Below are positions 40,044 through 52,389 of a stretch of 64,000 nucleotides of DNA, in pieces. Source of the stretch: Strix aluco (taxonomy: Eukaryota; Chordata; Aves; Strigiformes; Strigidae); assembly GCF_031877795.1 (NCBI RefSeq), contig NC_133933.1:70994503-71058502 (forward strand). The letters run 5' to 3'. The number at the start of each line of letters is the position of its first letter. The stretch's first letter is position 1. The position numbers and the translations under genes are program-made. Below the pieces are notes generated by a model. That model was not told the DNA's origin and did not search any database. It saw only the letters and a program-made list of their open reading frames with translations.

Positions 40044-41054
40044 CTGGAGAAGGAGAAGAAAGAAGGGCATTGATAATGCAGTTCTTCAGACATCCTATTA
40101 TGCTTAGAAAACAAGACATACAAGAAAGATTTAACAAATTCCAAAATAACCTATGACACCTTCAACTTACACTTAACCCGCAAACATAACCTGAAGATAC
40201 GAATGCATTTAACAAGAGACTTGTTACCACCTAAAGAAGCATAATGCTTTATTTACAATTTCCCTGGAAGATCAAAAATCAAAGTCAGTGGTAGATCTTC
40301 ACTGAGAAGCTATAATGCTGGACCTGAAAAACTCACATGTAGAGACTTGGTAGAACACAGTACTTGCAAGAACACAGTAACCCCATCAAAGACAGATGAG
40401 GTTTTGCAATGCCGAGACTGAAACTTTAAACGAAAAGCTTAAAAACCTTGATTAATGATCCAAGATGCACCTGGAGGCAGATTAGAAAATTATACGTAAC
40501 TGCAATGCACTGTTAATAACAAGTAAAAATTCAAAACCAGATTCTGAGTGGTTTGAATGGAGCTATAAACACGTCATTAAAACCCAGCAGCACATAAGCA
40601 AAGTACATCTGAGAAAAACTGTCAGCAAAAATGAATAAAACAGCATTTTAGGCCCCAAACTGCCTGAAAGAATCCAGAATTAATCAGTGATCCAAGACCG
40701 CAAACTGCTCTAAAAAAGATGATCAAACTCTCTTACTCAAGGGACTAACAACTTCCCATATTTTCTGTCAAGTGGATCAAATTTTGCACTAGTGCTGTTG
40801 CCTGTGGCATGCCACAAGAACCACAGAAGACTAACAGAGGCAGGGTGAGCTACACTTGACATGTGCTGGCATCTGTCTGAAGGAAGGAGAGATTGCCCTC
40901 ACTGTGCTCACTGGTTCACTTACATCGTGCTTAGAAGGGAGCAGCAGTGGCTACTGGCTATCAAGTTCTGTTAGCAATACACACTGCAAAAAAATCACAC
41001 ACACTGCAAAAAGATAACTGATATAAAAGCAGATGAGAGAAAAACTTTTTAAAC

Positions 41055-41206
41055 ATTCAGTATTATTCAATTATATATAGAACTATATAACTTTATTACA
41101 TATTGTATTATTATTTCATAATAGATTATGTACAATATAACATATAGTGTATATAATATATAATGTATATACTATAATTATTATATTATTGCTCAATATT
41201 ATTAGA
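41055..41206. repeat. AT-rich low-complexity tract
   Basis: About 150 bp made almost only of A and T, with TATA, TATAAT and ATTATT words (for example TATAATATATAATGTATATA). It is simple-sequence DNA with no other function visible. Confidence 0.85.
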
Positions 41207-42411
41207 AAAGGCAACAAGTAAGATTGATCTACAGGAAAAGTAAAAAGCCATCAGACTCTGCTGTGAAACACACACCATCCCTATGTCTGCATCAATACTT
41301 AATGATTGTTTTTGAGTTGGCTGAACTTTTTAAGCACATAAATACTATCTGCTTTTTAAAGAAGTAGCACTTATGTAGCAGCAAGGGTGACTAAGGAACA
41401 TCATGCTGACACAAAAAGCTAGCATTACTCTGCGTGGCACTGCACTACACCATGCGAACATACTGTTAGCCTCTGTTTAGCTGGAAACTCATATATAACC
41501 ATCTAATTCTCATGTAGATCTGTCCTTATGGACCCTGCTTCTCTTTGGAGCCTGTCTCACCTAATTTCTTCTTTAGTTAGATAAATTCAATACTACAGTG
41601 CACTATCTCTCTCTTCCACTATTTCCTAACCCTAAAGGTGCTTCAGTAGCTGACATTAAATATTCCCAGCTACGTGGCCTCTCTCTTCTGGGAATCCCAT
41701 CAGCATTTCCAACTCTCCAGTGGCCACGAGCTCAGTGCCTCACTCACTCCAAGGACCCATCAAGGCCAACAAACTGCAGACTGAGTAAGTTGAAGCAGCT
41801 AAGGCCTTCACTCCCCGTTCCCCATGGAGGGATCAAAAAAACAAGCTTAAGTAGCCAAGTGGTAGTCTAGATAGAAACACTCCTCAAATATTTAATGAGA
41901 AAAGCAGACAAGCAGAGAGCATCCATGCATGAAGACATGTAGTTCATATACAACAATCATTTCATAAAATACTGAAACACTCATTCTGATCCAGTTTCTA
42001 TTTATTCCCTCTCTGAAGTCAATGTCTCAACTATTAGGCTGGAGAAAAACATGTATCCTCTCCCTTTCCCCTCAGCCCAAAGTTACTAATGCAAAATACC
42101 TGAACAATGAGTCTGTTCTCCCTGACTGTTATAAAACAATCATTATGTGTATCTATCCAGAAAGTATTAGCATGTTGGAAGTTCATATTAATTAAGTTCC
42201 CTTAATTAGCAGTACTAATTTATATTTTTTAAAAAATATCACGTTGATAATCTGTAGTACCTAAGAGTGTGCAATGAACTGTGCATGACAGAAAAATAAG
42301 TTGAAGGTAAATTAACAGGCACTGTAATGTCTTAAGGCTCAGATCAAAATGCTAGGTCTGCAGATCTTGAACACAAACATGTTTTAAGGACAGCAAAAAG
42401 AAACACAGCAT

Positions 42412-42455
42412 AGAAAAGACTGTAGACTGAACCAGAAAAGACTATAGACTGAACC
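42412..42455. repeat. 22 bp tandem duplication
   Basis: AGAAAAGACTGTAGACTGAA plus CC is repeated immediately with a single G-to-A change. Confidence 0.9.
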
Positions 42456-45400
42456 CCTACTACCACATTGAAGTTTTGAACCTGTACTGCATAAAAGAAA
42501 AACGAAGGAGCACATTGCATTTGGAATACACAGAATAACACTATTTTTTTTTAAAAGAATCTGAAAAGTAATTTTACATTATGTCTAAAATTCAGTATGG
42601 CTGTACTTCAACAACAGAAATGCAGGTTGGGTGTCTTAGAAGCATTGTCTCACAACAAGCATTCCTCTAGCCTTCTACCTAAAAAGAGTCAAGCACTAAT
42701 GATGAAAAATATTGGTCAGCTTACTACAATTATCTTGTGGCTTTATGTATGAAACAGCTCTGACAATATTTCTTTGTAATGACGACAAACAGATCAATTT
42801 CTAGCAGATAAAACCTACCTTTGATAGACTCTGTAATGACTCTGACAATAGCCAAGGATTCAACTTACTTCAAGAATACCAACCTTTTGTCCTACTACAA
42901 TATATAAAGCTATACTGTATGTATTTAGTATTTATAGTATCACACCAGGTACTCTCTGAATCACTGAAGCTGCCATTAATAAAAGGAAACAAAAGGACTT
43001 TTGTGATAATTTTGCACTGTTAAAACTCAGCATCTGACTCCTAGAAACACTTTGCCCAAAACAAATCAGAGAAAAGGTGAATGCTTCATGCTCCCTCTGT
43101 TCTCTTCCTTTCTCTTTACAGTAACTGTGAAGAGAAGCTATGAGCAAGGGAGGCAGCACTTCTATCCCTTTCAAATTGGAGTTTTACATGGAAGAATTTT
43201 ACATGGATGAGGTATCCTTCTGCACTGGAAGGACATATCCTCTTACTTCCTGAAATGCTTTGGAGTAAAGTCCACAAATTATTTTCAAAAGTCTCCTGAG
43301 TTAAATTTGGGAACAAGACCCAGGCTCATGAGTCACTGTGGTATTATCAGTATTATACTTAAAATAATGAGGTAGATGTGTAAAAACACTTATCAGGACA
43401 AACCTTCTTAATGCATTTGTTCTGTTTTGCTTTTTCAAGCATAGTCTGAACATAGATTTTTATAAAATTCTGAAAAGTAAATGCCACTGCACACACTTCT
43501 TGGCTTGAAGATTCAAGAAGAAGCAAGTGACCAAGGTATGTCGCAGTGAAAGATGTACTCCTGGAAGATGCTTTGACATTACAGCAGTGGTAGCCAAAAT
43601 GGAAAATGTGGCAATGCGTGCTACACATCACAGCATTGCAAAATAGCTAGAAAACATCCACATTTTGATTTGCTTTAACAGAAAAACCCAGTCACTACAG
43701 ATGAGCCTATAAGAAACTTCTGTAACCATGGCGGCCTCAGGAAAAAAAAAATCCCTGTTCCAGCAAAACCAGGTCATACAGTCCATCTTTACCTACAGAT
43801 TTCACACAGCCTTTTAGCTTCTAACAGTTCATTTAACAATAAAGAGTAGAGATGAGTAAAAGTCACACACAATTTAAAGTAAAACTATTATGCTTTAATG
43901 TGTGTTATTTCATGGACATATTATCTAGTTTGGAAGAACAACAATAGTCTATCAGGCTAAGCCTAAGACTTGTCAGCTGGAATGCTAAAGGTTACTCTGA
44001 CTTTTCACAATCAGTTTGCTGCGTCCCACAGCTTTTTATCTCCTTTGTTCCAAAACAGAAGGCAGATCACCCGGCTCATGCGCTTCATAGAACACGATGC
44101 ATGAATTGTGAAGATGCTTGCTAGGCCAAAAAAGTTTACCACCACTAGCAGGAGCTTACGAATTTTGCACCTCCAAACCTTCCTACTCCTGGACTGCAGC
44201 AGAGAGCACCACCACCTTCCACCAAGCAGTGGAGTGGTGACACATGCCCACTCAACTAATAGAGCAAGACTGTAAAGTCCACACAATTCATGCCACTTGA
44301 CATCTATTCTTTCTGTCGTGTGAGAACATGCAGACAGAAAAGACATACTGGAAACTGAAGCGAATCCAGGAAGCTGAGGCGGAGCCAAAAGCAGCAGAGC
44401 ACATCACCTGAACCTGTAGGAGAGCCACACACAGGGATGGAACAAGCAGCAGCTCTCCTGAGTTGTGGACAGCTTATCTACATCTTAGAAAAGACATCAA
44501 AGCAGGGAAGAGCTACATGATGTAAAAGGTCAGGAAGTAGTTCTGCGATAAAGAAAGCCAAGGGCAGCTGACAATGTGAGCCCCTGATGCGTGCACCGCT
44601 CTGTGTGAAAGGAACACGTGTGCAGTTCAACAATCCTCAACCATGCATGTTTTTATTTAGGAATCAGCATTTTCTTTAAAATAAGATGTATGTGTTATTT
44701 TGTTTTGAAATAATTTCTGATTTTTCCTTGTGGGGAAACTACCCTTTTGGTATTTTGATTTTCACTTTATTAAATGTAGACACAACCTGTATTGAAAATG
44801 CAATCTATCAAAAACCACTCATGCACACATACATTATACCCATAAATAATATGCCCTCAAGAATGCTACTTATACAACTTCTTGATTCTAAGATGTCAGT
44901 CATCTAAGCATGCATAAAAAAAGAAGGAAAAAAAAAGAAAGAAAAACATAGAAACCATCCTGCAGCCCCATCTAGTGCATAAGTGAGAATACTTCATCAC
45001 TGACAAGTGTAAAGCTGGTAATATTTTAGGTCAGGACTTTCCAAAACATGGCCCATGAGGTTATGATATGCATCCAGAGGTTGTATAGCAAGTCACTTTA
45101 CTGTATTTTCTATTTAAAGTCTGATAAGACAGCTGCCTGGTGATTTGCGTGAAATTTTAGAGCTTTAGGGTCAGATAATGGTCCATTATCCATTTAAATA
45201 GTTAAAAGCATGCACTATAACTCATGGTTCTTTAAGATTGTTTTAACTTCTTTCTGACATAATATAACCCCTTCAAAAAGACTGTTCCTTTCAAAGAGAG
45301 AGTGGAGTAAAGTTAATTATCTCAAAAATTAAACAAGTAGAGCACCACTTTTAAGGACTTGGCTATTAGCAAAGTAGCAGATGCTGGTGGAGAGCAGAAC

Positions 45401-46318
45401 TGGCCTCTTACTTGGTTTCACACCAAAATTCAGTCTGTTTCAAAACTCATACAGATCAGAAAATGGTCCAGAAAATCAAAAGCTGCCTTTTCTTCACAAG
45501 GCACTTTAGAAATAATTTTTTCTGTGCAAGACGGACAGGAACAGAGCAGTGAGTGAAGCATGGGACATCATATTTTCTCACACCAGTAAGCTGATCCCAG
45601 AAGCTGACTGTAGCACCTTTTCTTCAGGCGGAGTTCAGATCAAGCCAAGGATGAGGGCAGCCAGAGCCCTCTGACCCAGTGTGTTTGGGCTGCAGCATGT
45701 CCAGCACGGCCATCGCTCCATCCCTCCTGTGGGCAAACAGCAACAAGCTAGCACAGCTTCACCTCCTGCACAAGCTCTGGCTGTGTTTGGGTTTTGTCAC
45801 AAAAAAATTAGGAAGCTGAGGCAACATAAATCTGTGTATAAGCAGAAGAGATGCAAGAGAATGGAGAATTGAAAGTCACTGTGGACCTGTAGTTATTTCA
45901 TAGTTCAGACATATGCAAAGATTCCCAAATGCTACTTCCAGATTCAGACAACCATAAGAAAATTTGGAAATTCCACTCGGAGTATCTCTGGCTCTCAGTG
46001 AAGCATTATTTGTTTCATCAAAAAAGATGGGACAGATGGAAAGGACCTGATGGCTTGTGTCATATAGGTCAAAATCCTCCTTCCTGAAGGAAAGTCTTCA
46101 ATTTGTCAATTTTGCTCACTTTTCTTCCCTCTAAAAGCCACTGCCAAAGGACGATTTAATGGGATTTATGATGCACTGAAAGTATGACCACCATGCATTA
46201 AAGAGCTGTAGCAATGCAGCAAGGTGTCCTGGGTGAACCAGGGTCATCATGAGAACAGGAGGAAGAGGCAGAAGCAGAGATATTCACCCAATGCCTACCC
46301 CTGAGTGAGCTGTGAGAT

Positions 46319-46912
46319 ATGCAAAAGGATTTCAGTCGCCACAGTGAGCATCTCGTTACCCGGCTGCTCCGATGCTGGGATAACAGAGTCAGTAGCTTGG
46401 AATTAGAGGGTAGGGAAGCCAAGCAGCTGGGATCCCTGTCTAGGGAAGGGGGCATTGACAAGACAATTGGAAGAAAGAGACAAGCCCTCAGCCTCTGGAG
46501 GCGACTTCAGTCAGGTCCCCTTCAAGGAAGATGTTACATGTCACCCAGGTAAGTGGACCACCATGGAGAGAGGTATCTAGTACCCGAGGGAATTAGCCAT
46601 GCTGGAGGTGATTTATAATGATCCAAACACCGAGCAGTTCCCCACAGATCCAGATGAAGTCCAATGCACACAGCCCATGCGGTGGAAGTTTCTATGAAGT
46701 GCACCACTGTCGTATGCCAACTCATTGACAGTAGTGTCCTGGAAAGAAGGTGAGGGACAAATGGCGGATGAAGTGTCTGGCCAACTCCAGCAATATGAAG
46801 GAAGTCTCTCTTCTTCCCTACGGGCCTGCGTCTCGGCTCTGGATAAACTGCCAGACATGCTAGCCGAGAAACTGTCCCAAGAGTTCCAGCAACTCAAGGG
46901 TAAGTTCTGACA
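46319..46912 (+). pseudogene. Retroviral gag-like remnant
   Basis: Two open stretches (46319-46552 and 46725-46910) in different frames have helical, Gln/Glu/Leu-rich character (for example SGQLQQYEGSLSSS) consistent with retroviral Gag, with stops between. No zinc knuckle (CCHC) is seen. The assignment comes mainly from its position upstream of the protease. Confidence 0.45.
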
Positions 46913-47283
46913 CCAACCTGTACAGGCCTGTATCTCAGCTATTAGGAGTAAGCGTTCCTCTGCTCAAGAGAAGATATAGAAGGTACACACACCACGGGGT
47001 ACCCTGTGGTTTTCCCTGTGTGACCACAGAGAGGACATGAGGGAGTGGGATGGAAAACCTACCTTGACCCTAGAGGCACAGGTACATGAGCTGCAAGTAG
47101 AAACAATCAGAAAAGGGGATTCTTCCTTGAGAAATACCACTCCAGTTTCCATCAGGTAGTTCCCCAGACAGAGTAGAAGGGCTGATCTCACTTTTGATCC
47201 TCTTGAAGGGACTTCTGATTCATGTTCACAAAAAGTGAGTAACAAATTGAAGTGCTAAGGCTTGGACAATAGGCCCAAGCCAG

Positions 47284-47640
47284 ATGAACAGGATTAGAGA
47301 GGCCCTGCCTCCAGCCAGGTGGAGGAAAGGGACACCTGGGTTTATTGGACTGTGTGGATTCAAAGGCCTGGCACGTCAGGAGTATAAGGCTCTAGTGGAC
47401 AGTGGTGCACAATGTGCCCTGGTCCCATCAAGCTATAAAAGGGGCAGAACCTATTGGTGTTTCTGGAGTATTTCTGGACAGGGGGATCCCAACAGCTAAC
47501 TGTATTGAAAGCTGAAGTGAGTCTATCTGGGAAGGAGTGACACCCCATTGTGACTGGCCCAGAGGCTCCATGCATCCTTGGCACAGACTACCTCAGGAGA
47601 GGGTATTTCAAGGACCCAAAAGGGTAACAGCGGGCCTTGG
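47284..47640 (+). pseudogene. Retroviral aspartic protease remnant
   Basis: Open frame 47284-47499 contains ALVDSGAQCALVP, the active-site 'DSGA' motif of retroviral proteases, at about residues 36-48. In another frame after its stop, the expected C-terminal 'ILGTDYL' motif follows (about 47574-47594), so at least one frameshift or deletion separates the two. Further stops occur before 47640. Confidence 0.8.
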
Positions 47641-47832
47641 AGACGGAGGAAACTGAACAGTTGTCTAACTTGCTTGGTCTCTTCGAGGACCCTTCTGTTG
47701 TGGTGTTGCTGAGGGTTGAAGAACAACAGGTGCCAATTGCTCCCACAACAGTAGCAAGGGAGAAGGTTAATCGAGCCAGCTTGTGGACTGAAAGCCACCC
47801 AGTCAGACATTGTTGATCGAGGAAAATGGCCA

Positions 47833-48975
47833 GTGCTCTATCTTTCTATTGACTCATGGGTGGTGGCAAATGCCCTGTGGGGGTGGTTGCAGCAATGGAA
47901 GCAGAGCAACTGGCAGCACAGAGGCAAACCCATCTGGGCTGCCCCATTGTGGCAAGATACTGCTGCCCGGACAGAGGAGCTGGTTGCAAAAGTATGCCAC
48001 ACAGATGTCCACATACCTAAGAGTAGGGCCACTGCAGAACATCAAAACAACCACCAGGTGGATCAGGCTGCTAAGACTGAAGTGGCTTAGGTGGATTTGG
48101 ACTGGCAGTGTGAGGGTAAATTATTTATAGCTCTGTGGGCCCATGACACCTCAGGCCATCAAGGAAGAGATGCAACATATAGGTGGGCTCACGACCGAGG
48201 GGTGGACTTGACCATGGACACTATCGCACAGGTTATCCATGAATGTGAAATACATGCTGCCATCAAGCAAGCCAGGTGGTTAAAGCCTCTGTGGTATGGA
48301 GGACGATGGCTGAAATATAAATACGCTGAGCCCTGGACAGATTGACTATATCACACTCCCACAAACCCGCCAAGACAAGCACCGTGTGCTTACAATGGTG
48401 GAAACAACCACCGAATGGCTGGAGACATATCCCGTGCCCCATGCCACCACCCAGAACACTATTCTGGGCCTTGAAAAGCAAGTCTTATGGCAACATGGCT
48501 CCCCAGAAAGAATTGAGTCAGACAACAGGACTCATTTCCAAAACAGCCTCATAGACACCTGTATCAAAGAGCATGGCATTGAGTGGGTGTATCACATGTC
48601 CTATCACACACCAGCCTCCAGGAAAATTGAATGTTACTATGGACTCCTAAAAACTACACTCAGAGCAATTGGGGGGGTGGGACCTTCAAACATCGGGATA
48701 CACACTTAGCAAAAGCCACCTGGTTAGTTAACACTAGAGGATCTACCAGTCGAGCTGGCCCTGCCCAGTCAAAACTTCCACGTACTGTAGAAGGGGATAA
48801 AGTCTCTGTAGTGCACATGAAGAATATGTTAGGGAAGACAGTCTGGGTTAGTCCTGCCTTGGGGAAAGGCAAACCCATCTGCAGGATTGCTTTTGCTCAA
48901 GGACCTGGGTGCACTTGGTGGGTGATCTGGAAGGATGAGCAAGTTCAACGTGTACCTCAAGGGGATTTGATTTAG
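47833..48975 (+). pseudogene. Retroviral RNase H C-terminus and integrase remnant
   Basis: The first part (47833-48090) ends in the RNase H C-terminal motif (SRATAEHQ...VDQAA). An in-frame TAG at 48088 interrupts it. The integrase zinc-binding region follows: H-x4-H, then 28 residues to C-x2-, where the second Cys is His. A frame change occurs near 48340. The catalytic core then shows ID at the start, SDN, and an E 35 residues after the Asp of SDN, which is the D,D(35)E arrangement. Another frame change lies at the seven-G run near 48671-48677, and the C-terminal domain ends at a TAG at 48973. No active enzyme can be made from it. Confidence 0.85.
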
Positions 48976-49149
48976 GGAGAGAGTAGCCACTGAATTAAAC
49001 TGTATTATGTTAATTGCTAAATAACCCTGCCACTGTATGTCATCACTGCTACAGTCGCTATATGCCATATCAATGATATTACAGTAACAATCACCCAAAT
49101 CTATGAAAGATGGACTTTGATGAAACCAAGCAAAGTGCAGCAGTGATGG

Positions 49150-49452
49150 AACTTAAACTGGCTTCAGCAACGGGCACCCAGCAAATTCCTCGAGATCGAC
49201 ATCTTCAATCCACAGACTGTGGGCATGGGCTGTGCCAAATACACGAACTCCGGATGCAGCATGCAACAATCCAGCACTACATACCATCTCTCCTGCCCTG
49301 AAAGACTGTTACGACAGATGGAGCCCCAAGGTCATGGATTAAATGAACTCAATAGACACGTTAGAGGGATGGCCCATAGACTTAAGGGAATGATATCTGT
49401 ACGTGTATATGTGTGTATATATATATTTGGAAGACTGGAAAAATGGTGGTGA
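49150..49452 (+). other. Unassigned ORF between retroviral pol and LTR
   Basis: About 100 codons open in one frame. It contains FLEIDIFNPQTVGMGCAKYT, a Cys-containing region and NELNRHVRGMAHRLKG, ending at TGA before the LTR. It has no domain I recognise. Its position suggests an env remnant or a lineage-specific 3' ORF. The frame differs from that of the integrase end only by intervening stops. Confidence 0.4.
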
Positions 49453-49631
49453 TTAACTGGAAAGTGTAGGATCTGAGCGTGACATAGATGGTATAGAATA
49501 ACGGGTGGATAATGTCCTAGGTTCGGCTGGGCTAGAATTAATTTTCACAAGAAGATGGGAGGGGACACAGGTAGGATAACTGACTCAAACTAGCCAAGGG
49601 GATATTCTATACCATATGACATCATGCTCAG

Positions 49632-49639
49632 TATATAAA
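49632..49639 (+). promoter_or_regulatory. LTR TATA box
   Basis: TATATAAA, about 120 bp into the LTR and 160 bp before the ATTAAA, as expected for a U3/R boundary. If active it would transcribe the plus strand, antisense to L3MBTL3 but directed away from the retroviral body. Confidence 0.6.
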
Positions 49640-49797
49640 CTGGGGGAGTTGGCCAGGGTGGGCAGGAATCACAGCTCGGGAACAGGCTCGGCATTAGGTT
49701 TTGGGTGGTGAGCAACTGCAACTTGTGCATCACTCATTTGTACATTCTTTCATTAGTATTACTGTTATTATTATTTCTTCTGTCCTTGTGTTGTCCT

Positions 49798-49803
49798 ATT
49801 AAA
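49798..49803 (+). terminator. LTR poly(A) signal
   Basis: ATTAAA inside the LTR, downstream of the TATA box and followed by a T/G-containing stretch. Fits the R-region polyadenylation signal. Confidence 0.55.
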
Positions 49804-52237
49804 CTGTCCTTACCTCAACCCACGAGTTTTTACCTTTGTTTTCTGATTCTCCTATCCATCCCACTGGGGGGAGGAGTGGCCGTGTGGTGCTAAGCTGCCA
49901 GCTGGGCCTAAACCATGACACCAGGGTACTTATTTTCAACCATTAATGTATCTTCTAATGCTCAGGAAAAAGGCAGGAAGAGTATCTTCAGGCTGAAAGC
50001 CTGAAGCCTACAAAGGCTTAGATGATGGTAACAAATTTCTGTTGCCTGAAGTCCAGTAAAATCAGTCAACTGTCTTTTAGTTATCCAAGAAGAGGAAAGA
50101 ATTTTTAACCTCAATGAAAAAGTTCAATCTACTCAAACTAACTAAATCACAAAAGGTATACAGAAAAAAAAAAAAAAGTACTTGTTTGAAAATAATCAAC
50201 TGCATACACTAAATACATCACTTCTCCTTCATTATAGTCCTGAGATTGAAACTTAAATGCAGGCACAGAGGAACTGTGAGGCTCCGCTCTGGGCAATCCC
50301 AACAGCACTCTTCATTTTTAGTTACAAACACTGGTTGGTAGATGTGAAACTTATGCACCTAAGATATTTTAAGGCCCCTACAAACCTGGTATCTAAAATT
50401 AAAAATGTAAGTGGGATGCATTCAGGATGCATTTTCAGGCTCTCTTGTGGTCCAACATTCCGCTGCTATTTTCATTTGCTGTTCTTTTCTCCCATTTTCT
50501 TTCCTTCCTCCTCTATTCACTCTTGTTCTCAATGACAGCAATGTAGAGAGGTAGATCACGCCACTCAGAATTTAATTTCCATGCACAGTATTTCTGGAAA
50601 CATCTTCTTGCTCCTTCCAGAAAGGTATTTTATGATCTTACCAAAAGAACAAATCTTCAGCTTGGCTTTGGTATAAATACAGCTCCAGCGATTTCTCAAA
50701 CACCTGTACATTTTCCACTTCAATTTTCCCTCATCCTTTAAGAAGGTATTATTTCATGTTCTACATATGAAATTCAGAAAACCCACTTCAGAATACTACG
50801 ACTTCAAAAATATAAAGCCTGGTTATGTACTTAAAAACTGCTTTTCCCTCTTCTGAGAAGACTGGGGGACAAAACTCGTGCTGACATGGGAATATTAGCA
50901 AGCCTGAAATTCTGTTCACATCTGCTATACACAGTGCAATGTTTTAGAGAGATACCTATGCTACCTCTGAACAAACTACAGGTTATACTGCATTGTGTTT
51001 GCCCTAAAAGCCTTGCTTAACTGCTGTTTCCATTATTAATGGCATAACTATTACTAGTGAGCATTCAAATATCAGGAAATTCAGAATACCTTTTCCCAGT
51101 CCCCGGTTTCCTGTTGCTTTGTAGAGGAAATATATGTTCTGTATTTCTTCTTCATGGAAATAATCACTGATCTTTCTGGTCTTTTGATTCATATGGCCTA
51201 TTATCTTGATATTCAGTTCTTGACTTCATTGAAATGCTGCTTCAACAATGTAGTTCTCCTACAGTTTATTCATCATGTAACCCATACAATACATATTATT
51301 TCAAGAGATGGACTCCCAAAGTTTTGAAGTTACATAATAGTTTCACATTGTTCTCATTGATGTAGTGCTTAACCAGTCATCAAATACAGATGAAGAAAAT
51401 TTTCATTTATTTTTACAGGCTCAGCTGTACAATATAAGTTGCCACTGCTGAACCCAAGGTGTAGGTTTACAATGCTCTACTTGTTCTGCAGTAACTTGCT
51501 CTTCAAAGAGTGTAAGGTATATTACTTTGCTCTAGATGATCTGCCAAAAGAAGATGCAAGTGCAAATACAAACTTGCACTGTGACAGCCAAAGCCTGAAC
51601 TTCCTTCAGGATCTTTATGTTCACAGTATGTAATTCTCCATCCACTGACTTTTCTATATAGCTACACAAAGCCCCTCAACCATACAAAATGCAGAAAGGT
51701 CATCTCTAACACAGGTCAGGATAGCAGGATCCAAATTTTCAGAGGAATGTAGAACACAAAAGACTAAAACCAGGTTTTGCTACTATCCTGATGCCTTTAC
51801 AGAAGATGGCTAAGGTTCAGTCTGAACAACATAAATGGATCAAGAACCTTATGAGAAAAAGCAGCCTTTCTTTCAATTTACAACTATATGCAAACCTAAT
51901 TCCAAGTACAATTAGTCACATTATCATGATGCATATTCTTCAATAAAGATATCAACTTCAGAGATATTGTGGATTAATTTCTCATTTCAACTACACAACT
52001 TCAGATGCAGCAGCACACGTGAACACTCATTTAGCACAATCTCAAAATTTTTTATGTGCAATCTGACATGGGAAATTTGGTTCCTCTTGTCTGCCACTGA
52101 GACATGCTTTGGTGGCCACAATTACAAATCTAGCAAGAGTTGGTATGGTAACTGTATCAACAGTCTGGAAAGTATCACAGAAAACAGTGCTTAAAGCTAA
52201 CACATTTCTGATATGTCTCACTAGGATACAAACATAC

Positions 52238-52389
52238 CAGTAGTCGTAACTCTCATCCCAGTTGTCAAAATGAACCAGAAAACGATTGTCCACCATGTCT
52301 GTTACCGTAGCAACACAAATGAAAGTTGGGTTCTTCTTGTCTACGGCTTCCAGCTTCATCCCCACTCGAAATCCCGACGGAATGACTGT
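52238..52389 (-). CDS. L3MBTL3 exon: MBT repeat 2, first half of core
   Basis: 152 bp, phase 0 in and phase 2 out. The peptide TVIPSGFRVGMKLEAVDKK continues NPTFICVATVTDMVDNRF and LVHFDNWDESYDY. This is the binding-competent repeat in this family. The acidic D in 'VTDMVD' and the aromatic F, W and Y in 'HFDNWDESYDYW' correspond to the methyl-lysine pocket described for MBT repeat 2 of L3MBTL1, and all are intact. The acceptor is CTATGTAG and the donor TACTG|GTATGT. Confidence 0.97.

Larger units (their letters stand above)
46200..49920 (+). mobile_element. Endogenous retrovirus remnant, avian
   Basis: A degenerate provirus lying antisense in L3MBTL3. In order it has a gag-like region, an aspartic protease (DSGA at 47398), the end of RNase H, an integrase with a D-x35-E pair, an unassigned ORF, and a 408 bp 3' LTR. 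Reverse transcriptase is absent, because the protease C-terminus is followed within about 300 bp by the RNase H end. I found no 5' LTR or primer binding site, so the left boundary is approximate. No functional env is visible. It carries frameshifts and in-frame stops, so it is not coding-competent. Absence of env and the pol type suggest an ERV-L-like (class III) lineage, which is a guess. Confidence 0.85.
49513..49920 (+). repeat. 3' LTR of the endogenous retrovirus
   Basis: 408 bp starting TGTCCTAGGTT and ending AAACCATGACA, so the ends form a 4 bp inverted repeat (TGTC...GACA). It contains a TATA box and an ATTAAA signal at suitable distances. No second copy was found in the window, so the element has lost its 5' LTR or its left part is rearranged. 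Confidence 0.85.
40044..52237 (-). other. L3MBTL3 intron (12.2 kb) containing an endogenous retrovirus
   Basis: The largest intron in the window. The retroviral remnant occupies about 46.2-49.9 kb on the opposite strand. The intron also holds an AT-rich tract (41055-41206) and a 22 bp tandem duplication (42412-42455). A 125-codon minus-strand open frame at 44011-44388 and others show no recognisable domain. 45550-45830 is locally GC-richer with no identified feature. Confidence 0.8.

Noticed and set aside
44011..44388. 125-codon minus-strand open frame in the 12 kb L3MBTL3 intron
   Set aside because: No domain, no splice signals joining it in phase to neighbouring exons, Cys/Trp/Ser-rich composition typical of chance frames. 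The MBT2 core is complete without it.
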